A DNA stretch of 64,000 nt from Bradyrhizobium canariense (GCF_019402665.1 NZ_VSST01000024.1:62001-126000); one strand, 5' to 3'; positions 54,242-63,448 are shown, numbered from the stretch's first letter. Notes: generated from the sequence alone by a model not told the origin. Made by a program: numbers and translations.

Positions 54242-55501
54242 ATGACAGAGCCGCCGACCGCACCGTTTGCGCCCTTCGAATGGATGCTCTCAGCTCGCTA
54301 TTTGCGGGCGCGCCGCAAGGACGGCTTTATCTCGGTCATCGCCGGATTTTCGTTTCTCGGCATTATGCTTGGCGTTGCCACGCTAATCATTGTCATGGCC
54401 GTCATGAACGGCTTCCGCAAAGAGCTTCTAGACAAGATCCTCGGTCTCAACGGTCACATTCTAGTCCAGCCGCTGGAAACACCTCTAACCGACTGGAAGG
54501 ATATGGCCGAGCGTCTCAGCCTGGTGCCAGGTATCCGCTTGGCCGCGCCTGTCGTCGACGGCACCGCGCTAGCGTCGTCTTCCGGCGCATCTGGAGTTCT
54601 GGTGCGTGGCATTCGCGCCGACGATCTTAAGAAGCTCACCTCTATCGCCGACAACATCAAGCAAGGATCGATCGAAGGCTTTGACGAGAACCAGGGGGTT
54701 GCCATCGGGCAGCGCCTCGCCGATCAGCTCTCGCTCCATGCCGGTGACGCCATCACGCTCGTTGCGCAACACGGCGCGGTCACCCCGATGGGGGTTATGC
54801 CGCGGATCAAGAAGTGTGAAGTCAGAGCCATATTCGAGATTGGTATGTCTGAATATGATGCGAGCATGGTCTTCATGCCAATCGCAGAGGCTCAGTCGTA
54901 CTTCAACCGCGACAAGGACGTGACTGCGGTCGAGATCTTTACAGCCGATCCCGCTCGCATCGATCAGTTTCGCAAGGCTGTGACGGAAGCAGCCGGGCGG
55001 CCAGTCTTCCTAGTGGACTGGCGGCAGCGGAACTCGACCTTCTTCAATGCGCTTCAGGTCGAGCGCAATGTGATGTTTCTGATTCTGACCATGATTGTGC
55101 TGGTAGCTGCGTTGAATATCGTATCTGGGCTCATCATGTTGGTGAAGGATAAGGGCAGCGATATAGCGATCCTCAGGACCATGGGTGCTTCACGAGGCTC
55201 GATCATGCGGATATTCCTGATTACGGGTGCTTCGATCGGCGTCGTGGGAACGTCGGTCGGGTTGGTCGTTGGGCTTCTCGTCTGTCTTAATATCGATTCG
55301 ATCCGACAGTTTCTATCCTGGCTGACCAGCGCCGACTTGTTCCCGAGAGAACTCTATTTTCTCTCGAAGCTGCCAGCGGAGATTGATTTCGGGGAGACCA
55401 GCGCGGTCTTGATCATGGCGCTAACCCTGTCGCTTCTCGCAACGCTCTACCCATCGTGGCACGCCGCCCGGCTCGATCCCGTGGAAGCGCTTAGGCGGTG
55501 A
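54242..55501 (+). CDS. Second lipoprotein-releasing permease (LolC/LolE family), orphan copy
   Basis: This 419-residue protein is almost colinear with the LolC at 37745-39013, with most residues identical (by eye roughly 85-90%) and a one-residue gap near residue 112. The transmembrane and C-terminal blocks are nearly invariant ([31 protein letters not shown]). Differences cluster in the periplasmic domain (AQHGAVTPMGVMPRIKKCE versus [19 protein letters not shown]). The DNA uses many more A/T-ending codons than the 37745 copy. There is no lolD beside it. It is intact and likely under selection; it could pair with the LolD encoded at 37036. It may have come in by transfer from a relative. Confidence 0.9.
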   Translation: MTEPPTAPFAPFEWMLSARYLRARRKDGFISVIAGFSFLGIMLGVATLIIVMAVMNGFRKELLDKILGLNGHILVQPLETPLTDWKDMAERLSLVPGIRLAAPVVDGTALASSSGASGVLVRGIRADDLKKLTSIADNIKQGSIEGFDENQGVAIGQRLADQLSLHAGDAITLVAQHGAVTPMGVMPRIKKCEVRAIFEIGMSEYDASMVFMPIAEAQSYFNRDKDVTAVEIFTADPARIDQFRKAVTEAAGRPVFLVDWRQRNSTFFNALQVERNVMFLILTMIVLVAALNIVSGLIMLVKDKGSDIAILRTMGASRGSIMRIFLITGASIGVVGTSVGLVVGLLVCLNIDSIRQFLSWLTSADLFPRELYFLSKLPAEIDFGETSAVLIMALTLSLLATLYPSWHAARLDPVEALRR

Positions 55502-55599
55502 GATCGACAATTGTTGTGGTCCCATGATGCCGAACCTAATTCCATCATGGCGTCGATCGCGCGTCTGGGAAGCGCGGATTGGCCCCCCTAAAGATATCA

Positions 55600-55740
55600 G
55601 GTCTGGGTGATTGGCTGATTGCGCCTGAGGGTACCGCGGATTGTCCCGAGATCGTCAGCTTCCGCGAATGGCTGCGTGCCCTGCCCGTCGGGAAGGCGCT
55701 CGCAAATCCCCGCCCTCGTCTGGTCGGCGTCAGACGATAG
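55600..55740 (+). pseudogene. LysR gene fragment (3' end only)
   Basis: Forty-six codons and a TAG encode GLGDWLIAPEGTADCPEIV followed by a WLRAL-type tail and RPRLVGVRR. This matches the C-terminus of the regulator at 52219-52845 closely (about 85% at DNA level by eye). There is no start codon or upstream regulator sequence. The homology with the first copy begins at the same point, GGTCTGGGTGATTGGCT, in both. Confidence 0.75.
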
Positions 55741-55858
55741 GCTCAACCGACAATCGATAGCCTCGCCGCGATGCCATTTCACATGTCGTTGGCGGATATC
55801 GATAGCACCAGACATCATAGGTTCTGGAGAGCCGAAACCGTCGACCGCCTCTGTCGCG

Positions 55859-56818
55859 TCAGGTCGAAACCGATTCCGTTCCACGCCTCGCGTGCCAACC
55901 AGATTTTCCCTCAACACGACTGCCGCCCATGCACTCCACAAGATAGTCCACGAATACTCGGACGCGAGCAGGCATGTTCGGCCCGCCGACGAAGACGGCG
56001 TGGAAGATCTCCTTGTCACCAGGATTGAACGGTTCGAGAAGCGGGACCAGGCGCCCCTCCGCGATCGCGTCCCCGAGACTGAAATTGCCGACACGGGCGA
56101 TGCCGACGCCGTCGAGCGCCAGCTGGCCCAGTGTCTCGCCACTGTTCGCCTCGATGGCGCCTCGCACCTTCAGGGCGAAGTCGACTCCGTCCCGGCGGAA
56201 CGGCCAAACCGGCTCGGCCCGGCGAAAACTGAAATTCAGGCAATTGTGGTTGTAGAGCTCTTCCGGCGTTTCGGGCACGCCCCAGCGCGCCAGGTAGTCC
56301 GGCGAGGCGACGATGGTTCGGCCGTTCTCGCTGAGGCGCCGCGCCGTGAGCGCGCTGTCAGTCAGCGGACCGCCGCGAACCGCCACATCCGCCTGCCCCG
56401 CAGCGACGTCAACGATCCCGTCGCCAAGATTGATGTCGACCACGATGTTCGGATAGCGGCGCACGAACTCGCCAAGCAGAGGCACGATGCAAAGACGCCC
56501 GTGGGAGACCGCAGCGCTGACCCGGATGCGGCCGCGCGGCGAACCCTGGTCGGAGATCGCCTGCTCGGCTTCGTCGAGATCGGCGAGAATGCGGCGGGCC
56601 GCGCTGAGATAGGCGCGGCCTTCCGCGGTCGGCGTCAACGCGCGCGTCGTCCGCAACAGCAAGCGTACGCCGAGCCGCTGCTCGACCCGGTCCAGAGTGC
56701 GGCTCACGGCCGACGGCGTCAGTCCAAACGCGCGACCCGCAGCCGAGAAGCTGCCGCCGTCGATGACCGCGCAGAACACTTCCAGTTCCCGGGCACGGTC
56801 CGCGGTATCTGCTGCCAC
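55859..56818 (-). CDS. LysR-family transcriptional regulator
   Basis: This 319-residue protein has a standard N-terminal winged helix (ELEVFCAVIDGGSFSAAGRA, LTPSAVSRTLDRVEQRLGV) and a ligand-binding domain. That domain reads GRIRVSAAVSHGRLCIVPLL, DVAVRGGPLTDSALTARRL and a C-terminal segment RVRVFVDYLVECM. It belongs to the large CrgA-like group. It is divergent from the hydrolase operon starting at 56924, with 105 bases between, and is its likely regulator. The last ~20 residues (ESVST end) are unconserved. Confidence 0.93.
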   Translation of the reverse strand: MAADTADRARELEVFCAVIDGGSFSAAGRAFGLTPSAVSRTLDRVEQRLGVRLLLRTTRALTPTAEGRAYLSAARRILADLDEAEQAISDQGSPRGRIRVSAAVSHGRLCIVPLLGEFVRRYPNIVVDINLGDGIVDVAAGQADVAVRGGPLTDSALTARRLSENGRTIVASPDYLARWGVPETPEELYNHNCLNFSFRRAEPVWPFRRDGVDFALKVRGAIEANSGETLGQLALDGVGIARVGNFSLGDAIAEGRLVPLLEPFNPGDKEIFHAVFVGGPNMPARVRVFVDYLVECMGGSRVEGKSGWHARRGTESVST

Positions 56819-56923
56819 CTTTGCGCTCCAGTCAAAAATGCTTGGCCTGGGTAGTAGCTAATCCCAACGATCTTCCTCGTCTAGCTTTGCGTCTACGAAA
56901 AAGGCCAACACAGGAGATCGCCC

Positions 56924-58297
56924 ATGAACGTCCCCGACCAGCTTCGCCGGTTTGCCCTCACCGGAGCCGCGCTCGCCATCCTGGCCGGCACCGCCGCCGC
57001 GTCAGCGGCCGACGGGCCCACGGATTTCCCGAATACCTTCCACACCGAAGAGGTCGCGACCAATGGCACCACCCTCCACGTCCGGGTCGGCGGGTCTGGA
57101 CCGACGGTCGTGCTGCTGCATGGCTATGGCGAGACCGGAGACATGTGGGCGCCGCTCGCGACGAACCTTGCTCGCAATCACACGGTGATCGTGCCCGATC
57201 TGCGGGGCATGGGCCTTTCCGCCCGCGCCGAGGCCGGTTTCGAGAAGGTCAATCAGGCGGAAGACATCGTCGGCGTGATGAACACGCTGCAAGCGCCGCG
57301 CGCTGACATCGTGGCGCACGACATCGGCAACATGGTCGCGTTCGCTCTGGCCTCACGGCACGCCGGGCGGGTGACGAACCTGGTGCTGATGGATGCGCCG
57401 GTGCCGGGCGTCGGGCCGTGGGAAGAAATCCTGAAGAACCCGTTGCTGTGGCACTTCCGGTTCGGCGGGCCGGATATGGAGCGCCTGGTGGCCGGCCGCG
57501 AGCGGATCTATCTCGACCGGTTCTGGAACGACTTCTCGGCCAATCCGGCCAATTTCCCGGAGGCGTCCCGAGCCCACTACGCGCAGCTTTACGCCGCGCC
57601 GGGGCGCATGCACGCCGGCTTCCGCCAGTTCGCCGCCTTCGATCAGGACGCGATCGACAACCGCGCCTGGCTCTCGGCGCACGGCAAGCTGCTCATGCCG
57701 GTTCTCGCGGTCGGTGGCGCCGCATCCTTCGGCCCGGCAATGGCGGCGGTGATGCAGGCCGGCGCGATCGACGTGCAGGAGCGGGTCATCGCAGGCTCCG
57801 GTCACTGGCTGATGGAGGAGCAACCCGCGGCTACGTCGGCCGCGATCGAGGCCTTCCTCAACGAACGGCCCGTCGCCGCGGAGAATGGGCACCTGGGTCA
57901 GACCGCTCTGACGCTGGAGCAGACGCAGGCAATGCCGCAGTCCGGCGCAGGCGCCGGCACCTCCGGAGTGCCTGCTATCCGTACCGTGCTGCTCTCGGGC
58001 GACCCCGCCAAGGCCGGCCCGTATGTGCTCGAAATTCACGTGCCGCCGAACACCGCGATCGCACCGCACACCCACCGCGACGACCGCTTCGCCACGGTGA
58101 TCTCCGGCACCTGGTACTTCGGTTACGGCAGCAAGGTTTCCGACGCGCCGGTCAAGCCATTGACGGCAGGCGGCCTCTACACCGAGCCCGGCGGCGTTGC
58201 GCACTTCGCCTTCACACGAGCCGAGGGTGCGGTCGTCCGTCTGACCGGGATCGGCCCCAGCGACACGGCTTTCATCCCCCCGCCCGCATCCCACTGA
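56924..58297 (+). CDS. Secreted epoxide-hydrolase-like protein fused to a cupin domain
   Basis: This 457-residue protein has a signal peptide of about 29 residues. The alpha/beta hydrolase domain (about 35-325) has oxyanion motif VVLLHGYGETGDMW, nucleophile Asp133 in VAHDIGNMVAF (the epoxide hydrolase/haloalkane dehalogenase HDxG type), and catalytic His in IAGSGHWLMEEQP. A linker rich in Gln/Ala leads to a cupin domain (about 350-450). Its metal-type His is in NTAIAPHTHRDDRF, with GTWYFGYGSKV and GVAHFAF following. Such two-domain proteins are uncommon. The cupin could hold a metal or bind a co-substrate. It is the first gene of a three-gene operon. Confidence 0.85.
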   Translation: MNVPDQLRRFALTGAALAILAGTAAASAADGPTDFPNTFHTEEVATNGTTLHVRVGGSGPTVVLLHGYGETGDMWAPLATNLARNHTVIVPDLRGMGLSARAEAGFEKVNQAEDIVGVMNTLQAPRADIVAHDIGNMVAFALASRHAGRVTNLVLMDAPVPGVGPWEEILKNPLLWHFRFGGPDMERLVAGRERIYLDRFWNDFSANPANFPEASRAHYAQLYAAPGRMHAGFRQFAAFDQDAIDNRAWLSAHGKLLMPVLAVGGAASFGPAMAAVMQAGAIDVQERVIAGSGHWLMEEQPAATSAAIEAFLNERPVAAENGHLGQTALTLEQTQAMPQSGAGAGTSGVPAIRTVLLSGDPAKAGPYVLEIHVPPNTAIAPHTHRDDRFATVISGTWYFGYGSKVSDAPVKPLTAGGLYTEPGGVAHFAFTRAEGAVVRLTGIGPSDTAFIPPPASH

Positions 58298-58334
58298 CCT
58301 GCTCCAGAGCACTTCAGATCCAAAGGAAATTCCG

Positions 58335-58946
58335 ATGACGTCCTTCTCCACCATCCGCGATCCCAAGACTGACCAGCTTTTGACCCCGCATAATGCGGCT
58401 TTGGTGATCATCGACTACCAACCGGTTCAGGTCAGCTCGATCCAATCGATGCCCAAGCGGACCCTCGTCGCCAACATCACCGCGGTGGCCAGGACCGCGA
58501 AGCTATTCGCCCTGCCGACGGTGATCGCTACCGTGAATGTCGCCACCGGTCGCAACCAACCCACCATCCACCAGATATCGGATGTTTTTCCGGATGTCGT
58601 GCCAATCGACCGGACCTCGATCAACGCGTGGGAGGACGCGGACTTCGTCGCCGCAGTCCGCAACACCGGCCGCAAGAAGCTGATCATGACGGCGCTCTGG
58701 ACCGAGGTGTGCCTCGTGCACCCGGCGCTGGACGCGCTACAGGAGGGTTTCGAAGTCTATCCGGTGGTCGACGCGGTGGGTGGCACCTCCCGCGAGGCGC
58801 ACGACGCCGGCCTGCTGCGCCTGGTCCAAGCCGGTGCCCAGCCCACCAGCTGGGTGCAGCTGATCTGCGAACTGCAGCGGGACTGGAACCGCGCGGCAAC
58901 AGTGACCGGCTTTTCGGAGATCCTGTTCGCGGTCGAAGGCCACTGA
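58335..58946 (+). CDS. Isochorismatase-family cysteine hydrolase
   Basis: This 203-residue cysteine hydrolase of the nicotinamidase/isochorismatase fold has its catalytic triad visible: Asp in AALVIIDYQPVQ, Lys in RKKLIMTALW and Cys in ALWTEVCLVHPALDAL. GGTSREAHDAGLLRLVQAGA is the usual C-terminal block. It is an amidase-type enzyme such as those acting on nicotinamide, N-carbamoyl compounds or hydrazides; the exact substrate is unknown. It starts 37 bases after the fusion gene and lies 2 bases before the next gene. Confidence 0.9.
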   Translation: MTSFSTIRDPKTDQLLTPHNAALVIIDYQPVQVSSIQSMPKRTLVANITAVARTAKLFALPTVIATVNVATGRNQPTIHQISDVFPDVVPIDRTSINAWEDADFVAAVRNTGRKKLIMTALWTEVCLVHPALDALQEGFEVYPVVDAVGGTSREAHDAGLLRLVQAGAQPTSWVQLICELQRDWNRAATVTGFSEILFAVEGH

Positions 58947-58948
58947 TC

Positions 58949-59572
58949 ATGATCATGGAGACCGTCGACGCTGCGATGATCGAGCGGACCAACGCATCGC
59001 AGAAGCCGCCAGTCATCTTCATCCATGGCCTGTGGTCGAAGCCCAGCTCGTGGGACCGATGGGCCGAAATGTTCGAGGCCGCCGGCTATGCTCCGTTGGC
59101 GCCCGGGTGGCCGGCGGAGCTGGGCGGCGCCGCGGCACCGGAAACCATCGGCGAGGTCGCGGCGCATTTCGCCCGCATCGCGGGGGCGCTGGACCGCCGC
59201 CCGGCGCTGATCGGCCATTCGTTTGGCGGGCTGATCGCGCAGACCCTGGCCGGGCGCGGGCTTTCGGCCGCGACGGTGGCGATCGAACCGGCTCCGTTTC
59301 GCGGGGTGCTGGAGCTGCCCGTCTGGACCGAGGCTCCCGTCGACGCCGAGGCCGCCGGGCGTGGACCGCTGCTGACGATCTCCGGCGAGCGCGACCACAC
59401 CCCGCCATCGGTCACCCGCGCCGCCTACGAACGGCAGAAGCGCAATAAGCACCCTGTTACCGAGTTCGTCCAACTTCCGCGACGCGACCGCTCGCTGCCC
59501 ATAAACAGCGGCTGGCGGGAGGTGGCGCAGACGGCGCTGACATTCGTGAGACGCTTTCTATGCCTTCTATAG
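58949..59572 (+). CDS. Alpha/beta hydrolase with probable loss of the catalytic His
   Basis: This 207-residue protein reads VIFIHGLWSKPSSWDRW (oxyanion region), LIGHSFGGLIAQTLAG (nucleophile Ser) and LLTISGERDHTPPS (acid). The region that normally carries the His (pattern GRGHSLTIDSGW) reads RRDRSLPINSGW, so the expected His is Arg, a single-base A-to-G change. The fold and C-terminus (REVAQTALTFVRRF) are otherwise complete. ATG 58949 has AAGG nine bases upstream. It is the last gene of the operon. It may be inactive, use another His, or contain a sequencing error. Confidence 0.82.
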   Translation: MIMETVDAAMIERTNASQKPPVIFIHGLWSKPSSWDRWAEMFEAAGYAPLAPGWPAELGGAAAPETIGEVAAHFARIAGALDRRPALIGHSFGGLIAQTLAGRGLSAATVAIEPAPFRGVLELPVWTEAPVDAEAAGRGPLLTISGERDHTPPSVTRAAYERQKRNKHPVTEFVQLPRRDRSLPINSGWREVAQTALTFVRRFLCLL

Positions 59573-59669
59573 CGTTCAGTCGCTCGTGTTTGAGGGCAGC
59601 TCAACTGCAGCTTCTGGCCACGCAGCGGATGGCTCACCAACTTTTCCGCTTCGGTCGCCGCACTCCTTC

Positions 59670-60722
59670 CTAAAAATGTTCGCCCTCGGTCGACACCAAC
59701 GCCGCCTGCCCCGCAATCTCATCCGCTCGCCAGCATCGCACCGCGTGCCCATCGGTCCGCGTTTCCAGCGCCGGCCCGGGCTCGCGCCGACACACCGCCT
59801 CGGCATACCGGCAGCGCGGGCTGAACGCGCATCCGTTCGGCGGATTGAGCGTATTGGGAAGATCGCCGCCTGTCGTCGCCAGCGGTGCGTGGCGCAGTGG
59901 ATCGGGGATGGCGGCGATCAGGGCTTGGGTGTAGGGGTGCGCCGGCCGTTCGAAAATCTCGCGCCAGTGGCCGTTCTCGACGATGCGGCCGAGATACATC
60001 ACGGCGACCTTGTCGCTCATGTGCTCGACGACGCCGAGGTCGTGGCTGATCATGATGTAGGAGAGACCGAGCGTTTCCTTCAATTCCAGCAGCAGATTGA
60101 TGATCTGGGCGCGGATCGAGACATCGAGCGCCGAGACGGGCTCGTCGCAGATGACGATTTTGGGATTGAGGATCAGGGCGCGGGCGATGCCGATGCGCTG
60201 GCGCTGGCCGCCTGAGAATTCATGCGGGTAGCGGTCGGCCTGCTCCGGCCGCAGGCCTACATGCCGCAGCATCTTCGCGACGCGGTCCTCGATCTCGCTC
60301 TTGGCCGTGACGCCATGCACACGCAGGGGATCTTCCAGCGTGCGGCGAACGGTCTGGCGTGGATTGAGCGAGGCGTAGGGATCCTGAAACACGATCTGCA
60401 CGATGCGGGCCAGCGCCTTGCGATCGCCGGATGGCCTGTTCGTCACGTCCTGTCCGTCCAGCACGATGCGGCCGCGCGTCGGCGTCACGAGACCAAGGAT
60501 CGACAATGCGACTGTCGACTTGCCGGAGCCGGACTCGCCGACGAGGCCGAGGCATTCGCCGCGCTTCAGGGTGAGATCGACGCCGTCGACGGCACGGAGC
60601 AGCCGACGGCCTCGCCCCAGCAGGCCGCCGCCGAGCGGAAAATGGACCGCGAGATCCCTGACGCTGAGAATGACATCGTCGTCCGGCCGCGTCTCACCCA
60701 ACCTGTCTTGCGGCTCATGCAT
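59670..60722 (-). CDS. Dipeptide/oligopeptide-type ABC transporter ATPase (DppF/OppF-like)
   Basis: This 350-residue ATPase has Walker A LVGESGSGKSTVALSI, signature HEFSGGQRQRIGIARAL, Walker B IVICDEPVSALDV and the H-loop ISHDLGVVEHM. The OppF-type C-terminal cysteine block CAFSPRCRYAEAVC continues to CW in VRCW and binds an iron-sulfur cluster in some homologues. ATG 60722 overlaps the dppD-like stop by eight bases. It is the last gene of the importer operon. Confidence 0.92.
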   Translation of the reverse strand: MHEPQDRLGETRPDDDVILSVRDLAVHFPLGGGLLGRGRRLLRAVDGVDLTLKRGECLGLVGESGSGKSTVALSILGLVTPTRGRIVLDGQDVTNRPSGDRKALARIVQIVFQDPYASLNPRQTVRRTLEDPLRVHGVTAKSEIEDRVAKMLRHVGLRPEQADRYPHEFSGGQRQRIGIARALILNPKIVICDEPVSALDVSIRAQIINLLLELKETLGLSYIMISHDLGVVEHMSDKVAVMYLGRIVENGHWREIFERPAHPYTQALIAAIPDPLRHAPLATTGGDLPNTLNPPNGCAFSPRCRYAEAVCRREPGPALETRTDGHAVRCWRADEIAGQAALVSTEGEHF

Positions 60723-61695
60723 GGTGATGACACCTGACCAGACCGCCGGCCTCCAGCAAATCCGCACCCGGCGCGGTGGTCCGGCAAATATCGGTCGCCT
60801 GTGCGCAGCGCGGATTGAACCGGCAGCCGTCGGGGAAATTGGTGATGGCCGGGACGACGCCCGCGATCTCCGTCAGCCGGGTGCGGCCAAGCGCGGCGCG
60901 ACTGCCGAGCCGCGGCAGCGAGGCAACCAGGCCCCGCGTATAGGGGTGCGAGGGTGCCCGGAAAATATCGGCCGAGCCGCGCTCCTCGACGATGCGGCCG
61001 GCATACATCACAGCCACGCGGCGACAGACATTGGCAACCAGCCCCAGATCGTGGCTGATCATCAGGATTGCGGTTCCCCGCTCGGCGCACAGATTCCGCA
61101 TCAGCTCAATGATTTCGGCTTGCACGGTGACGTCGAGTGCGGTTGTCGGCTCGTCGGCGATCAGGAGATCCGGACCGCAGGCGAGCGCGATGGCGATCAT
61201 CACGCGCTGACGCATGCCGCCGGACAGCTGGTGCGGGTAATCGTTCACGCGCCGCTCCGGCGCGGGAACGCGGACGCTCGCAAGCGCCTCGACCGCGAGT
61301 CTGTCGGCTTCCCGCCAGCTCTTGCCCTTGTGCAGCACGAACATCTCGGCGATCTGTCGGCCCACCGGCGAGACCGGGTTCAGCGCCGTCATCGGCTCCT
61401 GGAAGATCATGGCGATGCGATTGCCGCGCAGATCCCGTTGCCGGCCGGCTGAAAGGTGCTGGATCTCGCGCCCCTCGAACCGGATGACGCCGCCGCCGAT
61501 CGACAAAGGCTGCCGCAACAGACCAATCAAGGCGAGCGCGGTGATGCTCTTGCCGCAGCCGGATTCGCCGACGAGGCCGAAGGTCTCGCCGCGATCGATG
61601 CGGAATGAAATACCCTCGGCCGCCGCAACGCGCTGCGTTCCATCGTCGAGATCGATACGCAGATCCTCGACTTCGATCAGCGGCGCGCCGGTCAT
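60715..61695 (-). CDS. Dipeptide/oligopeptide-type ABC transporter ATPase (DppD/OppD-like)
   Basis: This 326-residue protein has Walker [20 protein letters not shown]-loop [12 protein letters not shown], signature [17 protein letters not shown], Walker [14 protein letters not shown] and the H-loop [11 protein letters not shown]. The C-terminal cysteine block [14 protein letters not shown] ends at VRC. ATG 61695 overlaps the permease stop by four bases (ATGA). Together with its DppF-like neighbour it forms the heterodimeric motor of the importer. Confidence 0.92.
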   Translation of the reverse strand: MTGAPLIEVEDLRIDLDDGTQRVAAAEGISFRIDRGETFGLVGESGCGKSITALALIGLLRQPLSIGGGVIRFEGREIQHLSAGRQRDLRGNRIAMIFQEPMTALNPVSPVGRQIAEMFVLHKGKSWREADRLAVEALASVRVPAPERRVNDYPHQLSGGMRQRVMIAIALACGPDLLIADEPTTALDVTVQAEIIELMRNLCAERGTAILMISHDLGLVANVCRRVAVMYAGRIVEERGSADIFRAPSHPYTRGLVASLPRLGSRAALGRTRLTEIAGVVPAITNFPDGCRFNPRCAQATDICRTTAPGADLLEAGGLVRCHHHA

Positions 61696-62513
61696 GTGCG
61701 CCGGCTCCGCGATTGTGGATCGAGAATGTCGCGCAGGCCGTCGCCGAGCAGATTGAGGCCGAGCACCGTCAGGAAGATGGCAAGGCCGGGAAACACCGAG
61801 AGCCACGGCGCCGTCGTGATCTGATCGCGGGCATCCGACAACATGCTGCCCCAGCTCGGGAACGGCGGGCGGACGCCGAGGCCGAGGAACGACAATGCGG
61901 CTTCCGACAAGACCGCGCTGCCCATGCCGAGCGTGCCGATGACGACGATCGGCCCCAACATGTTCGGCAGCAGCTGGGTGATCATGATGCGCAGATCGCC
62001 GTAGCCGAGCACGGTCGCGGCCTGCACATAGCCCTGGCTCCTCAGCGACAGCGCCGAGGCCCGCGCGATCCGGCACGTGAAGGACCAGTTGGTCAAGCCG
62101 AGTGCGATCAGAAGGCTGGTCAGGCCGGGGCCAAGCACCGCCATGATGGCCAGCGCGAAGATCAGCGAGGGAATCGCGAGCATGAGATTGGTCAGGCCGT
62201 TGACGACATCGTCCCACCAGCCGCCCCAATAGCCGGCGCTCAGGCCCAGCGCCACGCCGATGACGCTGTTGATGAGCTGCGAGACGATGCCGACCGTCAG
62301 CGAAACGCGCGCGCCATAGACGACGCGGGAATAGATGTCGCGGCCCTGGTCGTCGGTGCCGAACCACCAGGTCCAGCTCGGAGGCTCTTCCGCGTTGAGC
62401 AGATTGGCGTCCAGGACGGGATCGGTATGCGCCAGCCAGGGCGCGAGCAGGCCGACCAGGATCGCAAGCGCGAACAGCGCGCCACCGATGATGAGATTGG
62501 CGCGGAGCTTCAT
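61692..62513 (-). CDS. Dipeptide/oligopeptide-type ABC transporter permease (DppC-like)
   Basis: This 273-residue permease has the DppC N-terminal PSWTWWFGTDDQGRDIYSRV segment, followed by GARVSLTVGIVSQLINSVIG, an EAA loop ASALSLRSQGYVQAATVLGY and FLGLGVRPPFPSWGSML. There are about six membrane segments. ATG 62513 overlaps the dppB-like stop by four bases. The longer upstream frame is a reading of dppB in another frame. Confidence 0.93.
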   Translation of the reverse strand: MKLRANLIIGGALFALAILVGLLAPWLAHTDPVLDANLLNAEEPPSWTWWFGTDDQGRDIYSRVVYGARVSLTVGIVSQLINSVIGVALGLSAGYWGGWWDDVVNGLTNLMLAIPSLIFALAIMAVLGPGLTSLLIALGLTNWSFTCRIARASALSLRSQGYVQAATVLGYGDLRIMITQLLPNMLGPIVVIGTLGMGSAVLSEAALSFLGLGVRPPFPSWGSMLSDARDQITTAPWLSVFPGLAIFLTVLGLNLLGDGLRDILDPQSRSRRT

Positions 62514-63433
62514 GCGTATCTGATCCTGGGATCGATCACGCCATAGAGCACGTCGATCAGCAGATTGATGGCGAGAAAGGACAGCACCACGACGAGAATG
62601 GAGCCCTGCACGGCCGGAATGTCGCGCTGCAGGACACTGTCGACCAGCAGCGAGCCGATGCCCGGCCAGGAATACAATTTCTCGACCACGACCGCCTGCC
62701 CCATCAGCCCGCCGAACTGCAGGCCGACGGTGGTGAGAATGATCACAAGCGCGTTGCGCATCACATGCCACTTCACGACCCGGGTCTCGCTCATGCCCTT
62801 GGAGCGCGCGGTGCGAACGAAATCCGCGGTCATGATCTCGAGCACGGCGGCACGTGTCGTCCGGGCGAACAGCGCCATCGGCGAGACGCCGAGCGTCACG
62901 GCAGGCAGGATCAGATATTTCAGACCGCCATCGCCATAGCCGAAACTCGGCAGCCAGCCGAGCTTCAACGCAAACAAATACATCAGCACCAGTCCGAGCC
63001 AAAATTTGGCGATCGAAAGTCCTGACACCGCCACGACCATGGCCAGCGTGTCGACGATGCCCCCCGGCTTCAGCGCGGCGATGAAACCCAGGGGTACCCC
63101 TATCACGACAGAAAACACCATGGCGGTGAAGATGAGCTGGAGCGTCGGCCATATCCGTTTGGCGATCATGAACGTCACAGGCTCGCGCGTGCGGAACGAC
63201 GTTCCGAAATCACCGGTCGCAAGCTTGGCGATGTAGGTGCCGAAGCGGATATAGACGGGATCGTCGAGGCCGAGCTGCTTCTTCATGCGCAGCTCGACCT
63301 GCGGATCGGCATCGTCGCTCATGGACGAGACGATGCTGCCGGGAACGACGCTGAACAGCACGAACACCAGAGCCACCACCGCGAGCACGGTCGGAATGGT
63401 CTGCAGCAGGCGGCGGAACAGGAAGGAGAGCAT
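62510..63433 (-). CDS. Dipeptide/oligopeptide-type ABC transporter permease (DppB-like)
   Basis: This 307-residue permease has the classic DppB start LSFLFRRLLQTIPTVLAVVA, a periplasmic loop with LGLDDPVYIRFGTYIAKL and GDFGTSFRTREPV, an EAA-type loop VRTARSKGMSETRVV and the C-terminal VLYGVIDPRIRYA. It is translationally coupled to the DppC-like gene. The substrate may be peptides, but this family also carries nickel, haem or opines, so it is not certain. Confidence 0.93.
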   Translation of the reverse strand: MLSFLFRRLLQTIPTVLAVVALVFVLFSVVPGSIVSSMSDDADPQVELRMKKQLGLDDPVYIRFGTYIAKLATGDFGTSFRTREPVTFMIAKRIWPTLQLIFTAMVFSVVIGVPLGFIAALKPGGIVDTLAMVVAVSGLSIAKFWLGLVLMYLFALKLGWLPSFGYGDGGLKYLILPAVTLGVSPMALFARTTRAAVLEIMTADFVRTARSKGMSETRVVKWHVMRNALVIILTTVGLQFGGLMGQAVVVEKLYSWPGIGSLLVDSVLQRDIPAVQGSILVVVLSFLAINLLIDVLYGVIDPRIRYA

Positions 63434-63448
63434 CGGCAGTTTTCCTCT

